Below the pieces are notes generated by a model. It did not search any database. It was not told the origin of the DNA and was given only the letters and a program-made list of their open reading frames with translations. A stretch of DNA of 64,000 nt, taken from positions 25,743,030 to 25,807,029 of the forward strand of contig NW_020653854.1 of the NCBI RefSeq assembly GCF_003589595.1, given 5' to 3'. Source of the DNA: Hyposmocoma kahamanoa (Eukaryota; Arthropoda; Insecta; Lepidoptera; Cosmopterigidae). Positions 1 to 10,640 of this stretch are shown here, in pieces (position 1 is the stretch's first letter; the number at the start of each line of letters is the position of its first letter). A program made the translations under genes and the position numbers.

Positions 1-1110
1 ACATCCTTCCTTGTCCTTCTTTCTACAATGTTGCTTTTCACGTTGCACTCTGCTGTCATTCACCCGCTTCATGTGCCTTAACCACAGCAACTACCCTTCT
101 CTATTTTTGTCACTGTCTTTAAAACCATATTAGCCGACTTCGGCGTTCAAATAACGAGATTGAGGATGCCCTTAAAAGACGATCAAAAATATCAAAAACA
201 AACGGGCGTAAATAAAAACAAAGAATGCGAATATCTGTGCTGAATTATTATTACACTTTTGCAAGTGATAGTACATAATAATCAAAGCTGTTTATTATTC
301 TTGTCTTCAATTTATCATTGATTTTAAAGAGTTTTTATTAAAAATATGTCAGTGGGGCTACGAGCCCAAAAAATTACTCGTTAAAACTAAGGTCGTTGGT
401 TCCACCATCTAAGTGGGGACATGAGTACTTGAAAATCCTACTGGAGCCACTAGTGGAACCAAACAGTGGGTTCAACAGGCCTAAAGGCAAAAAAATGAGT
501 CCGAAGTGAAGCTAGTGGAGATTCCAGTCTCTGTCTACTCCAGCGGAAGACGAGCATAATCTATGTACGTAATAAAAATAGTGATAAAACCAAGTAAACC
601 GGAACATATGTCACGTTCACTCCGTGGTGCATATTCTGTAGGGCAGAGGCGGAAATGCGTGACCAATTTTATCTGACCGTATTATATCCGGTAATTTAGC
701 TATTACAAAATAGACGCTGTCGAGTAAAGGGATGGGAAGAGAGCAGTTGGAAAATAATGGGATAATTTGATGAGATTTTGTTTGTTGATAAGTCGAGTGT
801 TGTGATTTTGAATTATAAAACAAGTAGTACGTAATAAATATACCTACTAGTACCTACTAGTGCTTTCATCTTCATCAATTTAATTCACTAAACACGTGAG
901 AAATGTTTTGTATCCAACGTTACATTGTCCATCACCTGACAAATTTTCGTAAGTAACATTTGGTGAAAATATCATGATAAAGTACTCGCACTATTAATAA
1001 GTTTTTCTTTTTATAAAAAAGATCATTGTTCGAAATCAAACAAAAAATTGCTAAAGAATAATTATTACGTTTACAATATACGGACTCCGTACTAAATATA
1101 AGAATAGCCA
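1..1110. other. AT-rich DNA without recognised gene
   Basis: No reading frame here resembles a known protein and no splice-flanked exon stands out. A short inverted pair (GGTTCCAC near 399, GTGGAACC near 452) and a tandem TACCTACTAG doublet near 842-862 are the only local structure I see. Confidence 0.5.
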
Positions 1111-1222
1111 TTATAAGCCTTTTAGAAGGTTTTACAACTTTAAACTTAAACAGAAACGGATCCGTGCCATATGCCTCCGTTTGTTATGCACCCAATCCCA
1201 TGTGCCCCCGTTAAAAGAGATT
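1111..1222 (+). repeat. Dispersed repeat E, copy 1
   Basis: This stretch matches 2376-2500 in the same orientation. The shared parts are AAGGTTTTACAACTTTAA, a GTGCC(A/G)TATGC block and CCCAATCCCA(T/C)GTGCCC, in the same order and at nearly the same spacing. The match covers about 110 bases with moderate divergence. The family is not recognised; a degenerate transposon piece is likely. Confidence 0.6.
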
Positions 1223-2375
1223 ACCTTCTAAGACCGTCCTTTTATACAGAAACAGTGACTTTGAATACAATAGCCTTTATTGTCAGGAGAAAAAAAGCGA
1301 ACGGAGAGAATAAGAAAACTTGCAAAATTGTGACCCACATAAAAGTTTAGAAACTGTTTAAATGTTCCATAAAAAATGGACATTACTACGTTGACGTAGG
1401 TTTTTAAATTGAAACATCGAAAAGTGATATTTTGTATACGTAAGATGTGTTCTGGCTATTTAATTACACAAGTAATAAAGGTCTAATAGGCCGGGGAAAA
1501 AATCACACCTCGCCTCTCCATTCCATATTGCAGTAGCGCCATAAAACAGTCTGTAAGGCTTCGAAGGCTCTAAACTGTCGTGTAAGCGAGAAGCCAAACC
1601 GGTCCTGCAGCTGCGCGTGCGCATAAAATACATCTATAACTATAGTTATGTGTTGTGTATCTCGTTATGGAGGCTATTGTGTATGGCTTAGGCTGACCTC
1701 AGACTCTGTAGTACAACAATAAAAAGCACACAGAAGTATACTCATGTGGTAGTAAGTTTTATAGATTATTATAACAGACTTCGTTAAGTATTCATTTGCA
1801 ATTGAAACTGAAAATTAAAATTTTAAACCTGAGTTTAAATTTAACTACAAAGTTCTTTCAATGTTTTACGTACATAGTTTCGATTTCAATGTATCATGTA
1901 ATTTAAACGCTACGCCAAAATCATTACTAACACGAAGGGAAAACTTGAATCTTCAAAATATTTAACTAATTTATTTTAAATAAGACTTCAGAACCTCTAT
2001 TTAAAAGTAAAATGTAAAAACATACACGATTCTATTAAAAGTATCGAAAAATCTTTCCAATATCATTTTACTACCACCAAACGCCATCTATCCGCAGACG
2101 GCGGAACTAACAAACCTTTCTCTAATCTTAGTACTTTGCACAATGAGCTAAGGTAACTCTGAGATTAGGAGGTACATAAAGGTACCGAGTTTCCCATTAC
2201 TCTTGTTTATGGAGGAATTTTGTTTAGACGCAAACTTGCGTGTTTTGTACAGATTAAAGGGATTTTGTATCTACCCGTGAAGGTACAGGCTACAAGTATA
2301 CAACATACAGGATGATTTATGGACTAGCCGGTCACGAATATAATGAAGAAAACAAACGGTGTCGTTTATATATTT
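1223..2375. other. AT-rich DNA without recognised gene
   Basis: I see no coding region or repeat that recurs in the window. The GC-richer patch 1500-1640 does not read as protein in a convincing frame. Confidence 0.4.
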
Positions 2376-2500
2376 TTTATACAACAGCTTTTTGGAAGGT
2401 TTTACAACTTTAAGCTTAAAACAAACAGCAATATATTCGTGCCGTATGCTCCCGTGCTGCCCCCTGTTTTGTAAGAACCCAATCCCACGTGCCCAAGTTA
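2376..2500 (+). repeat. Dispersed repeat E, copy 2
   Basis: Direct-orientation partner of 1111-1222, about 1.15 kb downstream, sharing the same three blocks. It carries a few short insertions relative to copy 1. Confidence 0.6.
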
Positions 2501-3384
2501 AATTTTATTCATAAATAATAAAGAAATTACATGCAAAATGGTGAGTTAAGTAACTAAAACTGTTTTAAGGGGTATCGTAATAAACTGATTAGGGGTAAAA
2601 TCGGTAAGATGAGTAACACACAAAAAACAGTCAACTTAAAGAAATTGCATGAAACACAATTTCCGGAATGACACCCTTTGAGTAGTGGAAAGGTAAACGA
2701 CGTAAAGGGTAAAGGCAATCACCCTGTTCATAAATAATCAATCAGATTTTACGATCAAAAGATTACGAATCTCAGAATTCTGTGACGAATTGTTAAAAGT
2801 ATAACGTCTTTTGTTTTTCATTTTAAATTTTGGTAATAACACGTTACGTCGCGTCGAATGTACATTGTGATTTATAATTTATGCCCAAAAAGTTTTTCTT
2901 TTTTATAGACTTGAAGGAAAACTGAAGAACGGTGTAAAATGTGTACTTGGTACAACAAAATGAATAAGATGTTAAATAGAAAAAATATATGTCGCCGTTG
3001 TACTTGGAAAACTAATTACTTATTTCACAAGAAATTTTAAAGAAACGCAATTAAAATTTTAACGACAACTATTTCCTACAAATACCATGGTCACCTGTTA
3101 ATTGGTAACATAGATTCTACTTAGTACTTATATTGAAATCATAGCGTTACGACGACACGACGGACGTCGCATCGCTCTAACGACGTTATTTTTGCTGCGG
3201 TCGTGATGACCTAACCCGGCGACAAAACTTTAAAAGAATTCACCAAAAAAAAAACACATAACCTATAAAAATGATTTCCAATAATGGTATCATTTCCGCT
3301 TTTATCAACGTATTTCTAAGTCACGTATGTTTATGAATGTTTCATAGCAATACCTCTAACAAACGGTAAAAAAGTACCAAATAC
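2501..3384. other. AT-rich DNA without recognised gene
   Basis: Nothing recognisable; several poly-A and poly-T runs. Confidence 0.4.
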
Positions 3385-4130
3385 ACGTGTGGAATTGGAT
3401 GATTTAATTCCGCCTTGCCCTTTCCATCATCGGGGGACTAGACATAGGCTGGGGTTCTACTCCTGTTTCGTTACCACATTTATATTTATAGCAACAGCTA
3501 TGGATTGGAATTCCCTGAGTGCAGATTTTTTCCCTGAACGGTATAATTTTGCCCTTTTCAAGGCGAGAGTGATTAAGCATTATCACAGAATAATAAATAC
3601 AGCAGAAGTGCTTAGTTTGCGTGACATGTGTGCCAACAGGTTGCGGAGTTCTGCAAACTTGAGCTCAGTCCTTAGTTGCACTTGCAATATTATATATCAT
3701 ATAGTTTTGTATCTTCATACATCTTATTTAAATAAATTTTAAATTTTCTGTTTATTGTAACATTTTTTTGTTACAAGAAATGAAAATAAACCTTGGTGGT
3801 CGCTTCAATTCGGTAATGGTATGGAACTTTCAACCATATGCCAACAGAGTAAAGTTTAAATTATATTAACAGTTCAGAATTTATTTCTTTTAAAATTTTG
3901 AACTATTTTACGACCAATCATTATCAACATTTCATAGTATTTTAAATAATGAATGTGAGAGGTTTGGCGATAGTGGTTCTGATAGAAATCGAGGCGGAAG
4001 GCACTTCCATCGCTTTTTTCTTCCGTGGTCATTATTTAGGTTTGAATGCTCCATCATCGACTTCATCGTCACTTTTCATCAGGTGAGATGGAGCTCAAAT
4101 GCGCAGTTATTTTTCTATAAAAAATCTCCA
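3385..4130 (+). pseudogene. Non-LTR retrotransposon 3' end (C-terminal tail plus 3' UTR)
   Basis: The plus frame at 3389-3742 contains a tail of the form MDWNSLSADFFPERYNFALF followed by KARVIKH. This is the WNSLPADVFP...NLxxFKxRVxxH signature found after the reverse transcriptase domain of many arthropod LINEs. A second copy lies at 9905-10640 and shares the following 3' UTR (AATAAATACAGCAGAAGTGC, TTGAGCTCAGTCCTTAGTTG). A later block at 4060-4130 ending in CATCAGGTGAGATGGA also matches the end of that second copy, so 3765-4030 is extra or strongly diverged sequence. The copy is 5'-truncated and non-functional. The exact clade is not resolved from the tail alone. Confidence 0.7.
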
Positions 4131-4870
4131 ACAGCCTGGATGCCAGGATGATGATGGTATCACTTTCCGCTCCACACGTCACACGTCACCTAAATTAGTT
4201 CACATCACACGTCAGATCGAAAGATAAGTGGTCAGTAATTCAGAACGAATGCGCTTGGACTGTATCGCCCACATCTATACTTTCACCGATACTCTCTCTA
4301 AAGTCTGTTGCTTGAGCAAAGTCGGCGGTTAATTACAAATTGGTAGTTAGTTTTTTGCTAATCTGAGTCGTGCTTTTGGGTACAACTAGTCCGGTACATT
4401 TTGAAGTCTTGGTTTCTTTTTTACACTTGCATTCTATCTATAGATAGGCACGTATGAAACATTCAACGCTCTGTTCTTTAAGAGACTGTTTATACTCTTT
4501 GACCAAAGGTATAAAACGAATTATTTAAAAACAAAATATCTAACTTTTTACACAATTTTTAAATGGAGTGACTATAGTTATTAAATTTATATTTATCCCA
4601 AAATTTGCAAATTTCCTAGCGGGTTAAAGACACGATGCGCTGCCCGCTACCCCGTTAGTCGCCATCGGGCGCTTGTCTGTGTCAAATTTTCTCCACCTGT
4701 TGTTATTTTATTCACATTAATTTTCACCACTCAGGTTGCGGAATGCGAGGCGAATTCCTTTTTGTTTCATGAGTATAAAAATGACTGCTGATAAGGGAGA
4801 GTGGAAGAAAACTGCATGTTGTGCCGGCCCCACCTAGCGTGGGACATGGACAGGAAAAAGAAGAAGAAGA
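4131..4870. other. Non-coding DNA without recognised gene
   Basis: No gene seen. A GC-richer block at 4620-4690 may be a transposon remnant, but I found no second copy in the window. Confidence 0.4.
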
Positions 4871-5090
4871 AACTGCCTCAGTGGCCGAACGGTTACCATC
4901 CTGGACTGCCACGCAGAGGTCCCAGGTTCGATTCCCGGACCGGGAGAAATATTTGTATGGCCTACATTTATTTCTCTCGTGAATTTGAGTGTAACTTGTG
5001 GTTATCTATGTGTGTGTCCATGGCACCCTTCGACACAGGGTTTCCCAGGTGCGGCGCTATGTTGAGTGCGTGTTCGTTATTATTATTATA
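4871..5090 (+). mobile_element. tRNA-derived SINE, family S1
   Basis: The 5' part is tRNA-like, with an A-box region TGGCCGAACGGTTACCA and a B box GGTTCGATTCCCGG about 35 bases further. It is followed by a unique body (TATTTGTATGGCCTACATTT, TCCATGGCACCC, ACACAGGGTTTCCC) and a (TTA)n tail. Six copies occur in this window (here, 5801, 7417, 20268, 48505, 61181). Pol III transcription from the internal boxes and LINE-dependent insertion are expected for this class. Several open reading frames across these copies are artefacts of the SINE. Confidence 0.9.
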
Positions 5091-5800
5091 AAAATTGCAA
5101 TACCTTTTGCAGGGTCACGTTCGAATACCTAACCTGACCTTAAGTTTGATGGGATTCTTACTCAACTGAATTGTAGGCTCGTTATTCTCACACAGATATG
5201 CCGAACATTCTGTTTTTAGTATTTTTTTCCTAGATCTTGTTACCTTGAGCACGTGGGTCAGTTCTTGAAGATAAGTAGTTAAAATAAAGGTACCAATCAG
5301 TAAAAACGATTGCTCTGTTCTCGAAATAGAGCTACTAAATTATAGATTGCAACTTCGACGGTTTAAACTGGCCTATAGATTGCAGGTTGTTAAATATAGA
5401 CAGAACGAAATCTAGGCTAAGGCTTTACAAGACCTAGAACAAAGGGGTTTTGAAAGGGTTTATTTCTAGTTGCAATCTGAGTTGCTTTTTGATATTTATC
5501 TTTACAGATTAATTTTTTAAAGGGAAATAATTGACTACGTTTCAAATTACCGTGGTTTATCAAAAAGAGGACGTTTGAATTAAATATGTCGTTATGAATA
5601 ATGTATTTTAACTGTCGTTTTTGCTTAGATACGTGGGTTAGTTTACTTTTAGTGCGGTCTTAACTATTACAGGCAAAGACTACGTAATCCATAGACCTCT
5701 ACTGTTGACTCATGTAATAACAAGTGTATGTTATTGTTAGTACTTTTATTATTAATAATAATAATAACAATCGGCTAGATAACCACCCCAATTACCTGGT
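5091..5800. other. AT-rich DNA without recognised gene
   Basis: No coding region recognised. An ATA/TAA-rich run lies at 5748-5768. Confidence 0.4.
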
Positions 5801-6006
5801 TTCAATAATAACATACTCATAGCCCCGCATTAGGGAAACCCTGTATCGCAGGTACCATGAACACACATAGACAATCACAAATTACACCCAAACTTACGAA
5901 AGAAACAAATGTAGGCCATACAAATATTTCTCCCGGCCCGGGAATCGAACCCGGGACATCTGCGTGGCAGTCCAGCGTGGTAACGGTTCGGCCACAGAGG
6001 CAGTTA
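5801..6006 (-). mobile_element. tRNA-derived SINE, family S1 (minus)
   Basis: Reverse-strand copy of the S1 SINE. The tRNA-like head lies at the right end (CGGCCACAGAGGC, complement of the A-box region) and the B box complement CGGGAATCGAACCCGGG is intact near 5938. The body ends with the GGGAAACCCTGT block. Confidence 0.9.
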
Positions 6007-6121
6007 AATCCTCAATGTATGGAATTCACTGTGTACTACGAGTACAGAACATCCAGACTGGAAAGCATTAAATGTAGAAAGCGGCCGTTAAAATAGAGAT
6101 ATAATAGAGTTTCCTAAACTG

Positions 6122-6322
6122 CTTCTGCCGTCAAGCAGTAATGTGGATATTACTGCGTTCTGCTTTTAAAGGGTGGTGGTGAAATTGCAAGCACATGAGA
6201 CATGTTAAGCCTTGCCTCTCAAGTATTTGCGATTTGAAACTCTTAAATGACACTGCAAATGTCATGGATAGGCATATCGCCTACCACGCGTACGACTTGT
6301 TCCATCGCTTATCATAAAAAAA
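6122..6322 (+). mobile_element. RTE-A LINE 3' end, diverged
   Basis: Follows the RTE-A order: TTCTGCCG..CAAGCAGTAATGTG, TATTACTGCGTTC, GGTGAAATT, ACACTGCAA, GGATAGGC, ACGACTTGTTC, then an A-run. It has many substitutions and small deletions, so it is an old copy. See 33090-34185 for why I assign the family to an RTE-like LINE. Confidence 0.75.
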
Positions 6323-6985
6323 CACGGTAAATATAAAGAAAATTTAAAATAATACAAAAACAAGGTATTTAGTAACATTCCGTTACTAAATGCAGTCAAA
6401 GTGGCAAAAAGCCTACGGGCACGTAGTGGCATACTTCGCAAGAAACGTGCCAAACGTGCCTAGAGTAAAACTAGCCAAGATATTTAATAACTTGAGATTG
6501 CCGCTGTCGAGTCACTACTGGCTGGTCACGCACTGTGGATATATTAATAATTGACACTGTTTTGAATAACCATACAGTGGGGCTCTGTATGGCTATGGTT
6601 ATAGATTAGGCAAGGTAACTTGGAAGTTAGTGGCTATCCATGGCTGATTACCGACTCAAATGTAATTACGGCAGAAACGCATTGCATAAAAAAAACAAGT
6701 AACAAAATTACTAATTCACAACCGGGAAAGTATACGAAAGAAAGTGTTAACTATTACCGTTCACACGTATATTCTAGAGAGGGTATCACTTGTTTTGTTG
6801 ATATTACAAACATTATATCGTCGGAGATAGAGAGAGACAGGTGCGTATCTCCACTAAACCAAATTTTACAAGTGAATAATTCAACGTCATTACTTTGTTA
6901 TTTTTGAATAGCTGCTACGGACTGATAATAATAGATTCCGTAAATCGTGTTAATTTGGTTGGCACGACAATTACGCGTATTTGAT
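6323..6985. other. Non-coding DNA without recognised gene
   Basis: The 95-codon open frame at 6620-6907 has no recognisable domain and no second copy here; I do not call it a gene. Confidence 0.4.
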
Positions 6986-7363
6986 TTGGCCAATAATTTA
7001 CCGAAATGGAAACTTATACTCCATTGCTAGTTACGCGTTATTGCACTATGATTTGAACAAGCACATGTCAAATATTGGGCAAAGAGAGATTAGAGAGTGC
7101 AGAATCTGCCACGAGGCCGATGAAACTCCTGCCCATCTTCTCACCCAACGTTACCCCCTGATGGGCGTACGAAGCTCCATACTGGGAAGGCACATGGCAC
7201 AAGCAGAGGATATTAAAGGAGCCAGGAAAGTCCTTCAGTTCTTCAGTACTGTCGGCCTTGGCTCCGAACTGTAATTAGTGGTGATCACAATAGATCAGCT
7301 GATGGTCGCAGTGATGAAGGGCTACATATGCCCCGAATGAAGCAACCCTAATAATAATAATCC
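6986..7363 (+). pseudogene. LINE 3' end with CCHC-like zinc motif after RNase H region
   Basis: The plus frame reads LNKHMSNIGQREIRECRICH followed by EADETPAHLL. This is the Cys-x2-Cys...His tail with an LNxHxxxxGxxxxxxCRxC lead that ends the polyprotein of RNase H-bearing LINEs. The last cysteine position is replaced (TQRYP), so the copy is degenerate. The stop codon is TAA near 7272. The 3' UTR includes GTGATCACAATAGATCAGCT and ends in (TAA)n at 7351-7362. An inverted copy lies at 34405-34725 and shares the coding tail, stop, UTR and TAA tail. Truncated at the 5' side near 7010-7050. Confidence 0.8.
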
Positions 7364-7416
7364 CAGACGATATATAGCATGGGTTAGCGTGGCTAAGTTC
7401 TGGGCCGTGATTATAT

Positions 7417-7634
7417 TAATAATAATAACGCAAACACTCAACATAGTCCCGCACTAGGGAAACCCTGTGTCGCGGGTGCCATTGACATACAAATATAGAC
7501 AACCACAAATTACACCCAAGCCCACGAGAGAAATAAATGTAGGCCATACAAATATTTGTCCCGGTCCGGGAATCATACCTGGGAACTCTGCGTGGCAGTT
7601 CGGCATGGGAACCGTTCGGCCACAGAGGCGGTTA
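7417..7634 (-). mobile_element. tRNA-derived SINE, family S1 (minus)
   Basis: Full-length reverse copy, with TAA repeats at the left (the 3' tail) and the tRNA-like head at the right. The B-box complement has decayed (GGGAATCATACCTGGG). It lies 54 bases from the TAA tail of the LINE 3' end at 6986-7363. Confidence 0.9.
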
Positions 7635-7839
7635 AATATATTATAGTATATATATGTCATCGATATGATAAGAAAATAGTTTTAAAACACAAGTCCCTAA
7701 ATAAACTTTTTTATTTGGGAAAAACTTTACGATTAAATTTATTTATTTAATAGCACAATATTCATACGAATTTACGAAGTGGTACCAATTAACTACACCT
7801 TGCAATGGACTTACAATTTTGATGAAAAAGTATTTATTT

Positions 7840-7978
7840 ATCGAGTGCTTAGGTTTTCGCGATTCTTACACATAGGAAATGAAACTATTTTTCCGGATTT
7901 AAATCGCGTATATTTGTTTTTTCAAACAAACCCACGTTTCGGGCCTTTTACAGGTCCCATGGTCACGGTTGACTGAGG
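7840..7978 (-). repeat. Repeat C (retroelement-like unit)
   Basis: On the minus strand this unit runs CAGTCAACCGTGACCATGGG, ACCTGTAAAAGGCCCGAAAC, then AAATATACGCGATTTAAATC, TAGTTTCATTTCCTATGTGT and finally CGCGAAAACCTAAG. The same order occurs at 38940-39078, 8317-8400, 26350-26455, 27561-27645 and 34790-34945. The CGAAACGTCGG block preceded by a short GC hairpin resembles terminal sequences of several arthropod retroelements, possibly Penelope-like. That assignment is inference. Confidence 0.7.
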
Positions 7979-8316
7979 TGGTACAGTCTTCAACCAGTTA
8001 TGTCTAATATTAATGCAAACCACCCTATTTTTTCACTATAGTTACAATAGTTATTAATTAAATACCTTATTTTTAATTTTGCAAAGAAAACATTCCAATT
8101 TGCGCTACATTAAGTTTTACAAATTATTTTATTGAATGAATTTTTATTAAGTTCAATTTATTATTAATTATTAATAGAAAATAGAATAAACTAAAACATA
8201 TTAATTAGTACTGCGGTCTTATGTCTGTTTGGGATTTTTCATTAGAGGAAATACTGGATCTCAAACTGGTGGTACGGAGAAACCATCTTCCCTGTTGAAA
8301 TTAGGGATTTACAGGT
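7979..8316. other. Spacer between inverted C units
   Basis: Sits between a minus C unit and a C unit in the opposite orientation. Its 7995-8030 part (TCTAATATTAATGCAAACCA core) recurs at 13893-13928, so it probably belongs to the same or an associated element. No coding sequence. Confidence 0.4.
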
Positions 8317-8400
8317 GTAAAGGGCCCAAAACGTCGGTTTGTTTGAAGAAACAAATATACGCGATTTAAATCCGGAAAAATAGTTTCATTTCCTAAGTAT
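8317..8400 (+). repeat. Repeat C, inverted partner
   Basis: Carries GGTGTAAAGGGCCCAAAACG, AAATATACGCGATTTAAATC and AATAGTTTCATTTCCTA on the plus strand, opposite to the copy at 7840-7978. The two form an inverted pair with about 340 bases between. Confidence 0.7.
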
Positions 8401-8669
8401 TGTTTACTTTACAACATAGAACAACAACATAGAATTTTGTTCTTAACGTTTGTCCGTTAAAATTGTAAACGTCTATTCATGATAAAGGGGGCAATGCGGA
8501 GCCGGCTTGTTCGGTAATAAAAAGCTTTATTTCCTTGCGTTATGGCGAAAAAGACGTTGCATGCTTCCGCTCGGGCCACTAACATAAGTCTGTTTCGCCT
8601 TTATTACATTAACAAATTATTGGTTAAATTTTTGTCTCTTGTGCCTGTAATTCACTTCACGTATTAAGT

Positions 8670-8855
8670 TTTATTTTTAGTAGCAGTACCTAGAGCTCTT
8701 TGTGACCATTACAGGCACATAGGACTTTTCAACTGGCAGTGCCCCTCAGATCTCTGAGATTTAAAGCTCTGAGCCCCACTGCAACTGTGACAGGACAGGC
8801 GTGTCGCTTACCACCAGACGCACGACGTGTTCGTCACATGGTATCATAAAAAAAA
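8670..8855 (+). mobile_element. RTE-A LINE 3' end, internally deleted
   Basis: Starts at TTTTAGTAGCAGTA..GAGCTCTTTGTGA, then jumps to ATTACAGGCACAT, so about 100 consensus bases are missing. The 3' half (GCAGTGCCCCTCAGATCT to TCGTCACATGGTATCATAAA) is well kept and ends in an A-run. Confidence 0.85.
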
Positions 8856-9904
8856 TGTACATTTTGTTACATGGGGCCTTAGGCGGTTAACCTCAAATTA
8901 TTTGGACTCTATAGCTAATTAACGAACGACGTGATGTCCTAGTTTAGACTAACCGGAAGCAAACTTGTACGGTAACTGTAACATTGATAAGTTGATACTA
9001 AAGATAGCCCTGCCAATATTGTACAGCAGAAAACAGCCGATACCAACAAATAACATGAAAGTCAATAAGAAAACATCGATTTACAACAGCACTGATATTC
9101 TAACCTCAATTCATTGGTCTATCTATTTCAATAAAATTATATTACAACGGTCGTCATGCTGCTCAATTTACTTTTCATTCTTCCATAACTTTGCCACCAG
9201 CTTACAAAGACTACTTATTTCTCCTACGTTAACAATATTCCATAAAACCAACTGTAGTTTTTAACGAAATCAAAGATCTATGTTAATTGGACGTCGTTAT
9301 TATGAACCACTTTACGACCACTTTTTCAAGACTTTCCCTGGCCTCTCTCAAATGTGTAGTTTGTATTAAAATGTAGGCAGTTAAAACAAAAATTACAGGT
9401 CTCTTTTAAATGGCTGTCGGATGGAGGAGTAGTGGACAGAGTCAGGGTTGGATGCGCCTCCGTGGATCCGCAAAGAAAATTCAATTTTAAACGCAAGTGG
9501 CATTACACCCAACAGTAATTTGTACAGTTTTCTTTTTGTCTTTAAACTTTAAACAGGCGTTTCACTCAGTATCTCTTTTTCTCTAGTTACGGTTAACAAC
9601 TTTAAAAGAAACATAATTTAAAAAATAAGTTAAGTCAATTCATTACGTGTGAATTGAAAAACATGCCCGTCGAGGCTTTCTTTATTGGACCAGATTAACT
9701 AACAAAAGAACACGAACTTACCGTCCGTCAGTCTGCCTTCGTCAGACCGTCAACCGAACAGAACAATGTGTAAAGATGGCCTAACATGTATTATAGCATA
9801 AATGGTTCGTGTAAAAAAAAGTTTTTAACAACACTAGCTACGGTGCTTTGAGTATCGCCGTAAGTTGACTGTTTAACCGTATTCTACAGGATATATCACG
9901 GAGA
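8856..9904. other. Non-coding DNA without recognised gene
   Basis: The 99-codon open frame at 8965-9264 has no recognisable motif. A small stem GTCTG-CCTTCGT-CAGAC near 9732 is the only structure noted. Confidence 0.4.
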
Positions 9905-10640
9905 GTATGCGAAGGAATTGCATGAAAACATTCCGCTTGCATCATCAGAGGACTAGACGTAGGCTGGGGTTCCACCATTGTGTTGTGGATATTCCAGAAT
10001 TCATACATTTATATAGCTATGGCGGACGGCTATGGAACGGAATTCCCTCTCTGCAGGTTTATTCCCTGAACGGAGGCAGTATCACAGAATAATAAAAATA
10101 AATCATCTATTTCGAGCGACAATGACCCATATCAAAATAAATTACATTGAAATTAAAATAATAACTAATACCTACAGTTACAAATTAAAAAAATATAATC
10201 GGAATTAAAAAGGCAGTAAAAGGTTATAAAAATTAAATTAATAAAAAGCCAAAATTCTAATCTTCGATTGCCTCCACAACCGGCACCAAAGTGGGCATGC
10301 TTATCACAACAATGCCGAATATTGGGGCAATCTAACCTGCCAGCTATCATAGCCAGGATCATATCACTCAGCGCACTAATGATGCACACCTTTTGCGCAT
10401 CGTTGTGTAGAAGCAATCAGTGAAAATAATAAATACAATAGAAGTGCTTAGTTCGCTTGGTACTTATGCCAACAATTCGTGGAGTTTCGCAAACTTGAGC
10501 TCAGTCCTTAGTTGCACGTGTAATATATGTAGCATTGTTTCGTATCGTCATAAGTCTTATTTAATAATTTAGGTGTGCGTACTCCTTCGGTGACCTTATC
10601 ATCACTTGCCATCAGGTGAGATGGATGGATAGATTTTCCA
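9905..10640 (+). pseudogene. LINE 3' end interrupted by a retroposed insert
   Basis: Same family as 3385-4130. The first piece (9905-10096) reads GGRLWNGIPSLQVYSLNG, a degraded WNSLPADVF tail. The second piece (10425-10640) carries AATACAATAGAAGTGCTTAG, CTTGAGCTCAGTCCTTAGTT and CATCAGGTGAGATGGA in the same order as the first copy. The two are separated by a 328-base insertion described at 10097-10424. Confidence 0.75.
10097..10424 (-). mobile_element. Unidentified retroposed insert with 9-base duplication
   Basis: Splits a LINE 3' UTR at a point that can be placed by comparison with the uninterrupted copy (3590-3610). AATAATAAA occurs at both edges (10088-10096 and 10425-10433). The minus strand has an open frame from the right edge to 10165, including CPNIRHCCDKHAHFGAGCGG. 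I do not recognise the protein. The asymmetric ends, without inverted repeats, suggest a 5'-truncated retroelement in minus orientation. Confidence 0.55.

Noticed and set aside
3404..3586. Minus-strand frame opposite the LINE tail.
   Set aside because: Shadow of the plus-strand retrotransposon frame.
4880..4945. tRNA-like sequence in S1 as a tRNA gene.
   Set aside because: Six copies share the same non-tRNA body and TTA tail; it is a SINE.
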